Assembly (NCBI GenBank): GCA_016801845.1
Contig: CM028912.1
Coordinates: 17,730,001-17,794,000, forward strand
Direction of reading: 5' to 3'
From: Polydactylus sextarius
Lineage: Eukaryota; Chordata; Actinopteri; Polynemidae
DNA length: 64,000 bases
Part shown: positions 49,344 through 59,858 of the stretch, one piece after another
Numbering within the stretch: position 1 is the first letter of the stretch
How the letters are laid out: each line of letters begins with the position of its first letter
Translations under genes and position numbers: made by a program
The notes under the pieces: generated by a model
Seen by the model: only the letters and a program-made list of their open reading frames with translations
Told to the model about the DNA's origin: nothing
Database searches by the model: none

Positions 49344-51168
49344 TCAGTAAAACAGGATGTATGTGCTCTGTTTGCGCCACTCATACAAAAGCTGACTCGT
49401 TGTAGATAGCCAGGGGTCAGCAGGGTCATCTGGCTTCGCATCTGGGTGCAGGCTCCTACTCACATAGTGTCCCTAACAGGAGACAAATCAATGTTAGATC
49501 AGGTTCCTCATCATGCCGAGGTTATGACAGTTCACTGATGTAGAACTGTATAGCGATGTGGCATAAGAAAATAAGTTTTAACAATTTTGGCACTAATTCT
49601 CATGCTCATCTGATCATATAACATATACAACAAAAAAAGGGTAACTGTAAATGTGTATTTCAGCCCCTGCTGGACAGTCGTGTGTCTAAAATGTGTTTCC
49701 TACAATAATAACTTGAATGAGGACATCACTAAGTTACAGTCTGATATGGAGTGGAATTATTTTACCTGTTTCCATTAGAGCCTAGGTGATTGATAACACC
49801 CACCAGCCTGTAGCTGCCCTCAACCTGAGGAGGAGCATAGTTTACAACAGTTAGCCACAGTCCCATGCATAAAACACCAGTCCCCAGCAAATAAAAGTTA
49901 AGTTAACAAAGTGTTTAAAACTCAGGTAAGTTCTGTCTCACCTAGTTGGATTTCACCTCGCTTCCACATCAAGTTTATTTTGTCACTGAGTTTCTTTAGT
50001 CACCAGAAGCAGAAATGCTTCACATGTAGCATCAGGACTCTATAAATAGTGGAAAAGATATGAAATGGTTCCAGAGGATCATTGTTATTTTTGCTTAATA
50101 AATTATTCCAACAGTTAATTTGATCATCAAAACTGTTGTTTTTATCAGTTGCTAAACTTATTAATTAAGTATTTCTGGATTTTACAATCAAGGTAAAGTA
50201 ATCTGCCTTAAATTCTCATTTAAAAATAAGAAATTAGGAATTCTTCAACATGATATGAGGAAAAGGCTCCACAACTGCACATTAAAGACACAGTTAAAGG
50301 CACAAAATATACCAGATGAATGTTGGATCTTAAGTCAAAACAGACAAAAACATTGAGCCCAATGACCATATTTGGGTGGTGACAGTTGTTTAATAGCATA
50401 CAATAAATCATTTCAGTGGCACAAATGATGAAAAAGGAACACATTTTATGTGTTAAGTTGGAATGAACTGACCTTTTTGACTGAAATGTTTTTAAGCCTG
50501 TAACCAAATACTGAAGCTGTGATCATGTCTATGGCATATCCCCTCCCACCACCTCCTATTGTATGTGATGTGTTTATCTTTTGCAGATCCTGGTGTCCTG
50601 CATTGTGAACCCCATGTGGTTCTGGACGGGACATGCATAGGTGTTTCCAACACTGACAGTGACAGTGACTAACCTGAGTCATGACGGATGACAAAAACTT
50701 ATGAGTGTCCTGGACACAGAAAAAAAAAAAAAACAGGCTCAAGAAACTGTCATGTGGAGGTGAGATGACTAAAAACATCAAACAGGCTTTACTTTGCTTT
50801 CTGTTCTAAGTCCAAGAATTTAGAATCCTGGATTGACAGGGCAGCCTTAAAGAAAACAAGTGCCTTAAGCTTTTGTTGAGCTTCGATGGAATGATGACGT
50901 CTAACATTTTTTCAGGACAATGAATGTCCTGAAGGAGATAAAGGAAAAAATAGGGGATGAGAGAAACTGTTCTTACATCTGATATTTCCGTATCTGTGTG
51001 GGTACGTTGCCATATGTATGTGTGTTGATGCTGTACCTGAAAAGTTCTGCCTCAGGGACTGAGCTCCACACACCCTCCTGACGAATGATGTCTCTGACAA
51101 AGTCAGGCAGTGTGAACAGGCTCTGGCGGCTGGTGATCATATAACAAAACTGGTCCCAGTTTGGAAAC
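49344..51168 (-). pseudogene. USP37-like deubiquitinase pseudogene (catalytic domain)
   Basis: Six exon-like blocks read leftwards and together follow the USP catalytic domain of USP37-like proteins, which cleave ubiquitin from substrates. Block 1 (51168-51037) holds the Cys box: FPNWDQFCYM.., with the nucleophile Cys kept, then LPDFVRDI and VWSSVPEAEL. Block 2 (50928 or 50900 to 50793) reads AQQKLKALVFFKAAL. Block 3 (50709-50578) reads DTHKFLSSV (family DAHEFL), then after a frame change YACPVQNHMGF and TRICK. Block 4 (50039-49942) reads VLMLHVKHFCFW, a stop, and LKKLSDKI. Block 5 (49824-49766) reads YRLVGVINHLGS. Block 6 (49472-49344) reads GHYVSRS.. and ends TYILFY and a stop, with the His box kept. 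Most have splice-like borders, so it arose by DNA duplication rather than retroposition. Phase mismatches, the stop, a lost donor after block 3, the missing zinc-ribbon and middle part, and WLSTTSQ where the catalytic WL.YND Asp should be argue that it is dead. Confidence 0.8.
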
Positions 51169-52212
51169 CTTGACACAAACACAAAACATGGGCATTACGC
51201 ACTCTTTAATTAGACTCTGGAGCTTATTTTCTCCAACTAGTTAGATTTTAATTTGGTTCACTGCTGGATTTGTTTGTTGATGATTTTACTGACCAACAAA
51301 TGTCTTCTTCGAGGATGAAGATATTTTATTAAATGTGATTAACATGATTCCATAACAGGCAAAAGCTCAATATATATTGAGGCTCAACAACAGCTGTTGA
51401 TCAATCTGCAGCTAATATTTGTCCATAACTTAATGGCATTAATAAAAGAGTTGATGACTTTGATAGGATTCTATTTACATTCTTTTAAATTAATTTCTTA
51501 TAATTCTTCTGTCTGCTTGTGTTTATGCGTATTTACGCACCAGAACCAATTCTGCTGCGTTTATAGGTTTAGGGAAGCTAAGACAGAGACACAGATATAT
51601 GGTCAATAAACATGACAGACATGATACTGAAAGAGCTCAAAGTGTTGAAGAGAACAAAATACAGAAAACAATAATACCAATAATATTTATTTATTTTTTT
51701 TGAGAATTCAGGGTAGAATATTTTTCTAAAACCCCATTATTGAAATCTTAGCTGTTACATTAATCACACAAAGACTGAAGTTGAGTACATTGCGACCCAT
51801 CCAGGCCCAGGCACTGGATCAGCTGCCGTCTTGTCTCTCTAAGACTCTTTGTCCTTCAGAGCTGCTTTCTTTTGCTCCATGTGAGGGTTTATAGCCCACT
51901 ACCTCGTTAACCACATTGCTCTGGAAAGCTCTCTGCTCTCTCTTGTCCAACTTATCCAGTGGGGAAAAAGTTAATTATTTCTCTGTTAGAAGAAACTCAA
52001 AGTCTCCTGGTTCAGTATTGTATTTACACACTTGTTTTTTATAATGATCAAGTGCATGCTGGTAAACGCGCTTAATGCAAAGCAGTGAAACTCTGTGTGC
52101 GACCTAAACCTCAGATCTTCAAAAGTCTCTTGAACCACCCGCTGCTCTCCTTGTCTTTATTTTCACTCAAGGCCTCTCTATAACACAGACACAAACACAC
52201 CAGGTTATGTAA
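51169..52212. other. Non-coding, with a possible further exon of the USP pseudogene
   Basis: A minus-strand open stretch at about 51959-51819 reads LDKLDKREQRAFQSNVVNEV and continues to a stop at 51819. It could be an N-terminal exon of the neighbouring USP37-like relic, but I could not match it to the family. The rest shows no feature. Confidence 0.3.
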
Positions 52213-52490
52213 CATGGTTGTTGCCGTGGCAGCGCGTGATTGGCAGCCAGTTTGACAGCAGACTCTCATTTTTCTTTTTCCAGTTTTTGCCTTTTAAACA
52301 TTATAACTAAAGCCGTTGTTACTTTTATTGGGATGGCTTTTTTCTTATGTTTTTTCACCTGTTTTTGTTTTTGACTGACAACCAGAGAGCTGTTGAGCCG
52401 TTGCAATCAGCTGATGGCAGGACGTGGGGATCACGATGTGAGAGATGATGTAACCTGGAGCACATCAGTGTTACTGAGCAGTGCTGCTCA
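52213..52490 (+). mobile_element. Non-autonomous retroposon-like repeat, copy C
   Basis: This is the same family as copies A and B but in the opposite orientation. It begins TTGTTGCCGTGGCAGCG and TTGGCAGCCAGTTTGACAGC, passes CAATCAGCTGATGG and reaches GTAACCTGGAGCACATCAGT and GTTACTGAGCAGTGCTG, where similarity to copy B ends. The internal segment and 3' tail present in B are missing. It lies about 95 bp from the 3' end of the Crypton-like pseudogene. Confidence 0.6.
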
Positions 52491-52584
52491 CAGGACACTG
52501 AGCTGTTTGCTGGTGGCGTTTGGCTCAGAGCAGTTTGTTTGGCCGTACTCAAGGGAGTTCTCGCAAGTAATCGCGATGACTCTG

Positions 52585-53742
52585 TCACGTCCCACCTGCA
52601 ATGGAGCATGGAGCCCAGTAAGACTGCAGACTACTCTCACATCGATGCTCCATGACAGAAATGATCTGGCGAGTTTCCAGCCTGGTGTCAGAGAGTTGAC
52701 CTATAGCTGTGCTCCGGAGGCAGTGGTTTGTGTAAACCTGCGACAGACCCACCTGAATGAAACAATAATAAACACGCAGGCTATTAATGAGGATGGAAGA
52801 GGGGTTATACATAGGGCTACATTGTTACTAGGATGCAGCTATGGTACAGACCTCTTCGCTGATTTTTTTAAGTTTGTTTCCCAGTATACTTGGATATGTA
52901 CTTTTAGAAACTTTTTACTGGGCATAGGGGATCCCAGGCCTGGCGAACATAAAACCTCTTAGGTTTTCCTTGTGTGGGTTGTCCAGATCTTTATGATTTT
53001 TTGTCTGAGGGTTATGCGCTAGGCTGACGTATTCAATGCCATCCTCATCTCTTTGGATGATGAACGATGTCATGGTCGGCTCACAGTTCCCCTCCCTGCC
53101 ACGCCGAACCAAACACAGCTGGATGTCAAACCACACCTTTCTGACGAGGCCGAAGGGGTGTATCAGGAGACAGTGCAGATGAACGTCTAATTGTTTCAAG
53201 ATCTGTTTTCTTTCCCACTCTTTCTGTAACGCTTCAGTATTGCCGTAAAAACCACATTACTGGTCTTGAACAACGTGTCACTAATGATGTTAATGTCTCT
53301 TACGTGACCATTAATACTGGCTCTCAGACTCCTCAAACTGGCAACTCTGTATTCCCCTCCTTCCTTGGTCAAGTGGACAGATAAAAAAGTCACAAAATGT
53401 CACTGAGAATTGTGGCAGTGTAGCTCTCAAAGTTGATATCCATGTTTTTATGAGCCAGGAAGTCTCTTAGTGTTTCAACTGCCCATTTCGTGGTTTTCTT
53501 TGTGTTCATCTCTTCCTTGCCATCCTCTAAATTGTTCAGTTCCTCTGGTGTCACCTCTTTGTGTTGCTTATTCTTCTTCTTTTCATATTCTCTTCTCTCT
53601 TTCTCTTCTGTAGCTTCCCAGTCTTCAAAATGATACCAAATAGGTTAAAAGAAACGATAAAATCATTAATGTTTTGTCCTCTGTCTTGCCGTTGTGATAA
53701 ATAAATGGTGAAATAACGTGTGTTCCGAATCTCTGTTGCCAT
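52585..53742 (-). pseudogene. Crypton-type tyrosine recombinase (DUF3504-like) pseudogene
   Basis: Minus-strand reading blocks follow, in order, the tyrosine-recombinase-like proteins of the KIAA1958/ZMYM/QRICH1 kind, whose DUF3504 domain derives from Crypton transposons. An N-terminal MATEIRNTRYF starts at 53742. A charged stretch (EEKEREYEKKKN) leads to KWAVETLRDFLAHKNMD (about 53500-53440). Then, after a frame change, come VASLRSLRASINGHVRDI and FTAILKRYRKSGKE. After another frame change KQLDVHLH, then LVRKVWFDIQLCLVRRGREG (a catalytic Arg is expected here), YVSLAHNPQTKNH and RGFMFARPG run to a stop near 52930. About 120 bp of foreign or decayed sequence follows LGNKLKKIS. The C-terminal part resumes as VGLSQVYTNHCLRSTAI with the HxxR motif (HCLR) and EHRCESSLQSYW with the candidate Tyr nucleophile, ending at 52585. 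The enzyme would cut and join DNA through a 3'-phosphotyrosine. Frame breaks and stops make it inactive. Confidence 0.72.
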
Positions 53743-53748
53743 GGTTAC
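53735..53748. promoter_or_regulatory. X-box-like palindrome over the recombinase start codon
   Basis: GTTGCCATGGTTAC; on the minus strand GTAACCATGGCAAC fits the RFX-factor X-box consensus GTNRCC-N(0-3)-RGYAAC exactly. The same bases hold the ATG of the Crypton-like frame. The motif is visible; RFX binding is inference. Confidence 0.4.
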
Positions 53749-53816
53749 CAACTAGCATTTGAGCCAGCGCAATAATGTAGACCTGTCATCAGGCAATTTG
53801 ACCAGAACGTCTTTAT

Positions 53817-53848
53817 GGGTGTCCATTATCACTTTTTAACGGACACCC
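53817..53848. repeat. 8-bp inverted repeat upstream of the recombinase pseudogene
   Basis: GGGTGTCC (53817-53824) and GGACACCC (53841-53848), separated by 16 bases, about 75 bp upstream of the start codon. It may mark the 5' non-coding end of the element. Confidence 0.7.
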
Positions 53849-54800
53849 TGCAGCCAGTCAGATTCGAGTATTCACTCAGACCATGGTATAACTGGGAATA
53901 ACTTTCACGAGACCCTAGTAAAATATAATTCCACTGCAAATTAATGTTTTAAAATTTTCTGGTCACACAGTTTAAGAAGCAACTTTCATTCTTACCTCCT
54001 TAAGTGTGACCTTGTTCCATGTTTTGCATTGAAATTGTGGGGAATATAATGGTCCTTCACAATATGATGATGATGAAGCTGACTTGAGAGACAACACTGT
54101 ACATAGTTCATTGACGAACAAACAAGGTTTAAATGTGTCCAAATCTGTTTTATAAGACACATATTTATGTGAAACAAACAGGATAAGGATTTCAGAAATA
54201 AACAAGAAAACTACTGATAACTTTTGTCTTATCCATTCAGTTAAATTACTGTAGTTGTCCTCTGTTGAAGTCATAACTATTATATGATCATATATAAAAT
54301 TGGGGAACTGGCTTATTTTGGACTGAAGAATCAAATCCATTATTGATGGATGGCATTATTCATAATATTTACTCTTCAAAAAATGTATCTTTGTAAAAAA
54401 GGATGTGCAGTAGTAGTGGATAGTAGCAGTGAATCAATCCAGACTTAGTACCTCTATACAGGATATTTTGGCTTAATTTTTGTACATTGGGAGGAAGTGG
54501 AAATGTGATTGTATGCCACAAACAGGAACAGCCCTGAGTGGCAAAGTTCCCTACATATTTACTACATGGGAAGACTATGATTTTTAAAGAAAGCCTGGCC
54601 TGGTTTTTAAGGAAAAACTATATATGGAAGGACGGACCAGCTGTGGAAGGAAACCTGGCCATTAGCTGCAATGTACTAATGTACTGTCCTGAAAATTGCA
54701 CTGTATAATCAACATTTCTATAGAGACTGCCCTTTAATCCGTGACCTTCAGAAAAAAAACTTTCAAAAGAACTTGAAAAAAATCTGAGATCACTCACTCA

Positions 54801-54802
<2 letters not shown>
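53849..54802. other. Non-coding DNA
   Basis: No feature recognised. A 122-codon minus-strand frame (53972-54340) lacks protein-like signatures. Confidence 0.4.

Positions 54803-54843
<41 letters not shown>
54803..54843. repeat. (CA)20 microsatellite
   Basis: Uninterrupted CA dinucleotides preceded by a few CACT units. Confidence 0.95.
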
Positions 54844-54845
<2 letters not shown>

Positions 54846-54929
54846 ATTCTAGCTTTTATTGAAACAGCTGCAGTCTCTTTTCAGCCATCCCATTTTGTCA
54901 TACATCCTTGCTCTTTCCTTGGGTATATG

Positions 54930-55400
54930 AAGGTCAGGTGAAGGTAATGCTGGGGATTATGGGAGCTCAGTGGCTGGCCCCTCTGTTTGCCATGAAAGGG
55001 TGAAGTTAATGGCTCGGAGAGGAGTGGGAGGTCCCCGATCACTCTGCAGCACGCCATGAAAACGGATGCCTTTTATTGCAGATTGACCCTCACAAGCTAC
55101 AGCTGAAGGCCTTTCACCTGATGTTCTGGATAGGGACCTGAGGGGAAGGGGGGACATCTTTTCCTGGATTTACAGTTAATGTACCGGTGTTAATGAAGCT
55201 GCTATGGTCCACTGGCCCCTTTGCCATGCCATGTTGGACTGTCCATCCCCTGGTTGATTGCTGCAGGTCTGCTGTGGGTCATAATCACCAATAAAATGGT
55301 GGCCTCCCCACCCCCAGATGACTTTGGGTCTGATAGACAATGGCGGACGGAGGGGTAAAGAGGAGGGGTGGCTGCAGTGTGCAACTGAACCATGCTTAAC
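54930..55400. promoter_or_regulatory. Candidate conserved non-coding block
   Basis: A GC-richer, low-repeat segment with no coherent reading frame. It is proposed as regulatory only because it differs from the surrounding AT-rich DNA. Confidence 0.25.
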
Positions 55401-56050
55401 TACTGCTGCTACTACTAATACTTGCACTAATATGCAAAATGTCACTTAAAAGTCTTTTCAAATAAGTCAAACTTGTAGTAATCACAATAATCTTTTAGTT
55501 CTTATTAGAGCACAGTTGTACCAAAAGCTGAATGTCCTTGTACATATTTGAAATCAGAGCATAATCACTGAAACAGCAGTAATATTAGCAGCACATACCT
55601 CCTGTAACAGTGGTGTATGTGACGCATCCTAGTCATTGCATCAGTCTTATCATAGGCTGTGTCATCAGTTGCAAGAGCAATAGTAGCACTGGCAGCTGAT
55701 GCAGGAGAACTACTCACAACAGAAACTCTACCAGTTAGCTAAGAGGTAGCCATAAACTAACAGCCTTTAGCAGTTGCAGCTGTTGATGTCACCATAAACT
55801 GTACTACTACTGGTTATAGCATAACCTTTAGTATTGGTTGTGATGTAGTAGAAGTTATAAGTAGTTTGAATGGCATTTTAGCAGTGTTAGTAGTAGTATC
55901 AATGGTCATATGTGCAGCAGGAGCAACTGAGTCAAAGCAGTGTTAAAAACAGTCATATTTGTAGTCACAGCAGTAGCAGTACTATCAGCAGTTATAGACA
56001 TAGAAGTGTAAGAAGTCATAAAAACTAGTAATAGTAACAGTAGTGGTCCA
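55401..56050. repeat. Degenerate trinucleotide-rich field (TAG/CAG/ACT units)
   Basis: The stretch is crowded with imperfect runs such as ACTACTGCTGCTACTACTAA and AGCAGTAGCAGTACTATCAG. It looks like an old expanded trinucleotide array that has decayed. No reading frame spans it. Confidence 0.5.
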
Positions 56051-58499
56051 GCACTGTCTGGACTTCCACTGTGTCACCCTCACCTCCCCTGTAGCTCTTT
56101 GACTACTGCTGCGCTCAATGTCATCCAAAGAATGGGGAGTGACAGAGGTGTGAAGGGCTTGGCAGCCCCATCACTGGTCTTAATGGAGATGAATGTATGT
56201 GTGTACATGCGTGTCTGTGTGTGTATGTGTGCATGCATGTGAAGTGTGAGGAGGGCTGTGAGAAAAAAAACAAACAAAAAATCCAAGTGAACAGACAAAT
56301 AACATAATGCGCAAGCAACCGTGTTCTCAGTGACATTAGCAACTTGAATGTGTCTTTACATACTTAAGGTTTAGACACAGATCAGAAATTATTTATACTT
56401 TTCAAGGAGCAACCATTCAACCATTCAAGTGTAACTTACAGAATTCAATTCCAGTAAGAAATTATTAAACATTACCATTTATATAACATTTTATAAATAT
56501 TATATAAGGTTTATAATGTTTTTGAAAAGGTTTTATTGAAACCTTGGCAGTCATTTATTATAACTAATATTTCATACATCACAACAGGCTCTATAGAAAC
56601 TTTCTTTCATATCATAATGACATTTCAATACCTTCAGTGTCGGCAGTATTTAATAAAAAAAATGTCATGTCTTTTGAAGAAACCTAGTTTCAAAACAGAG
56701 AAAAAAATAAAGGTGGTCCAGGTTAATCACTTTAAATCACTTTGTCTCAACAATTCTGTGATACAGTACGGCATGCACCAGGAAAAACATCACATACTGC
56801 AGAAGTGTTATTTCAGCACAGCAAAGACTGTGCAGCTCATTTGGCAGGTGTCATCACACACATCTCTCTCAACATCTCCCTGTAGTACCCTGTTGTCCAG
56901 GCAGGTTTAAAACCTGTCACTTTCACAGCAGTGCTGTGCACTCCTTAATACACACACCCGTGTTATTATGATAGTGTCAATTTTGTTATTGAAAACTGAG
57001 AAGACAATAAAACATATTCTTTAATGGCACCAAAGAGACATCAGTGAGACAAATCTGATAGTTTTAAACTACAAATGTGACAAAATCACTGACTCAAAGT
57101 ATTATCTCTGCATGTTTGTCTTCCTCTGAGCCCAAATAATCAGCTTGGTGACTTTACACACCAACAGTGCAACTTTGAATGCGTCACCAATGGGCCAGTC
57201 TGGACCAAGCTACTGTGTGCACTGTAACACTTCCGCTTTAGGACTTCACACAACATATGGTAACAGGAGTGGGCACAGTGGGGCAAAAATACATGAGACT
57301 TGGACCAAACTTGATAGGGACATTACATTAAACCTTAAGAGACACTTTGAGGTTGACTCTTAAATCAACCAGAGGACGTAGTTCAGTGTAACATTATGTA
57401 TTGTGTTACTACATAGCTTGCAGACAGGGTTAAGCTTAACCAGCTGGTTATTAAAATGCACAGCATATTATGTGGAAGATTGGTTGGGCTTAAATAATGT
57501 CTGTTGGGCAGTAGCCAGTTGTCTTGGCTTGTGTTGCAAGCAAAGAGATTCCACATATGTTATTTCCAAATGCATTTAAAATGTAGTTTACAATCTATTA
57601 CAAACACCTATTGTGTGAGAATACCACAGTGTAGAACAACGCTACCATTAAGGCCCAAAATGGAAGACAAAAATCAACACCTTTTGGGTACAGTCCAATG
57701 ATGGATTACATTGGATTGGAAGAACCAGTGTTGCTGTGTTATCTTGTTTTAGGGATAGAAGCACTGCTTCAGTGGGAGTATTTCTTCAATTAATGACATC
57801 AGACCAAACATTCTCTGCAGAAAATGCATATTCACACATACAATGTGTTAATTAGATTCAATTTGTATTTTCTTTTAATGTAAAATCAGTTGGAAGAAAT
57901 CTCATTTGAAAACAGTACTTTGACTGGACTTAGACTAAAATGTTTTTCTTGTTTTTTCTTAAACTAAATAAAAATTTTCTCAACATTTTTGTCAACTAAC
58001 CTTCAGACAACAACAACAAAACTAAAATGTTAAATGTTTTCCTCCATTAAAACAACAAAAAAATTTGAAATATTGTTACTAAGAAGACTAAGAATGGTAT
58101 CCAAATATAGTAAGACTAGAAAATGCCCTAAAAAGGTTGAGTTTGATTATTTCTGACTTAACACAGACTGTTTATTAAATCCAATATTACATTTAATTTA
58201 GATTTACCTTGAACTGTAGTTAAATGCACCCTCCTAAAATATAATCAGTTCATTCTTGAAAAGTGAACCTGTGTGCTAAATTTGAAAGGAGTGAGATAGT
58301 GAGTGATAGTGAGTGTTTTGTCACAAAAATGTGACAAAAGGACAGAAAACTTCAATGCACAATAAAAGTTGACAGATTTAACACCATTATTAAATGCTTG
58401 GAAGTCAAAGCCATTAATTCCATCTTGTTGGAACCCTCTCCTTTGCTCTCTAAATGCTAATGATGCTGAATAACTATAATATTCACTACTCTCAATACT
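56051..58499. other. Non-coding DNA
   Basis: A TG-rich patch lies at about 56191-56240. A small 10-bp hairpin (TTTTGTCACA, four A, TGTGACAAAA) is at 58316-58339. No exon or repeat family recognised. Confidence 0.4.
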
Positions 58500-58700
58500 A
58501 CTCTATGTTATGGAAACCGCAGTGAATCGCCCAGCAGCAAATGCTGAGGACAGCTGAGGGGATCATCTGGATCAGGAGAGATAGATATTCCCACCTTACA
58601 GACTGTCTGACCCTCTGCCATCTGGCAGGAAACACCACAGTATAAAGTCTAACACTACAGTATTGTCAAAACTACTTCTTACAGCCTGCCAGCACTTAAC
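58500..58700 (+). mobile_element. LINE remnant, 3' coding end (L2/CR1-like)
   Basis: The order AGCAAATGCTGAGGACAGCT, GGGGATCATCTGG, TTACAGACTGTCTGACCC, CTGCCATCTGGCAGGAAACA, GTATAAAGTC, CTACTTCTTACAGCCTGCCA follows the coding end of fish LINEs (family CTGCCATCTGGCAGG(A/C)G, AGAGC..AAGTC, TTC(T/C)TTCC..A(G/A)GC). The reading frame is lost. Clade assignment is tentative. Confidence 0.5.
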
Positions 58701-58959
58701 ACACACGCAGAGTGACCATCTTACATGACTTTTTACTTTATTATTCACATTTTATACAAATATACTCAATATATTATTGAACTCGGGTTTGGGACTCGGG
58801 ACACATACTAATCACTGTAATGTTTTTGTCATGATATTTGAGTTCATAATAGCATTCATAATGCTATAACTTCTCACTGAAGGAGGCAAATAAAAATACT
58901 GCTTTCTTTTTCTAACCCAAGTTAAAAATGTAAAACTACAACATTTATAATGCCTTTAT

Positions 58960-59090
58960 GTGTGAAGTTTGCATGTTCTCCCTGTGCCTGTGTGGGTTTA
59001 TAGGTTAGGCAGGTGTATCCTACCTATTATCCAAAGTGAGCTGGAATTGCCTCTAGGCTTCAGTGACCTTCAAAGGACACAATAAACAAT
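58960..59090 (+). repeat. Truncated copy of the repeat at 10380-10655
   Basis: GTGAAGTTTGCATGTTCTCC and CTGTGCCTGTGTGGGTTT match the family landmarks. Later parts (GTGTATCCTACCT, AAAGTGAGCTGGAAT) are heavily changed. Confidence 0.55.
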
Positions 59091-59858
59091 AATGAAACTA
59101 AAAATAACATTTTTAGTTCCATTATAACAATAACATAACAACAGTTTCAGCTAGAGTATTCATTAGTCCTTGTCTTCTTCTTCTTTCTCTTTTGACAAGC
59201 AGCAGGCCACCAACTTGTTGTGCTTGACCATTAAAGAGTCACACAAGACTGACAAGGCAGCACTTGTATTACAGTGATTTTTGCATCGATTTCTGGTGCC
59301 ACAAAGGTGCCACTTGTGGGGTGACAAGGACACATGCTTCAGAGAAGACAGAGACTTGACACTGCTCTGTGTACAAGTCTGTGTTTACTAGTGGATGGCA
59401 TTTTAAATTGGACTTTAGCTTCACTCACTGATTGAGAACAAAATCGAAATCTTTTGGCTATTTTTGTATGGAAGAGATCAGGCCCTCTGATGTAATATTT
59501 CACATATTAAAGTGTTATGTAATGACATAAAAACACACCGCAAGCAACTGGTATACAATGACAATCTTCCTCCTGTACAGCTGGTGACCTTTGTTGCAGT
59601 GCTGCAGGTTGTTGTTGTTGTTAAATATGCAGTCTAATTTTGAATTACTGACCACAAACACAGAGGTCCTTACAATGGCAGGTATCACTAAACTCTTTCC
59701 TGAGCATGATGGCTTAAAGTGTGTTGAAGTCTGAAGGTCAGTCCAGCAGCCTCTCTTCCTTAGTAGGCTTTGTAATGTGGCAACATGTAGTTTGTATTGT
59801 TTTGTTGAAGTATCCATTTGTACCTGACAGAGATGTCATTTTGAGGGTAACATATGTT
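59091..59858. other. Non-coding DNA
   Basis: No exon recognised. A short (TTG)n run is near 59607-59620. Confidence 0.4.

Noticed and set aside
52393..52962. Longest open frame of the window, 189 codons on the plus strand
   Set aside because: Its start lies in retroposon copy C and its second half is antisense to the recombinase pseudogene. The composition gives no domain, so it is an accidental frame.
53972..54340. 122-codon minus-strand frame
   Set aside because: Hydrophobic patches come from AT-rich codons. No family match and no neighbouring exon.
56536..56910. 124-codon plus-strand frame
   Set aside because: AT-rich, no motif, and no conserved-looking core.
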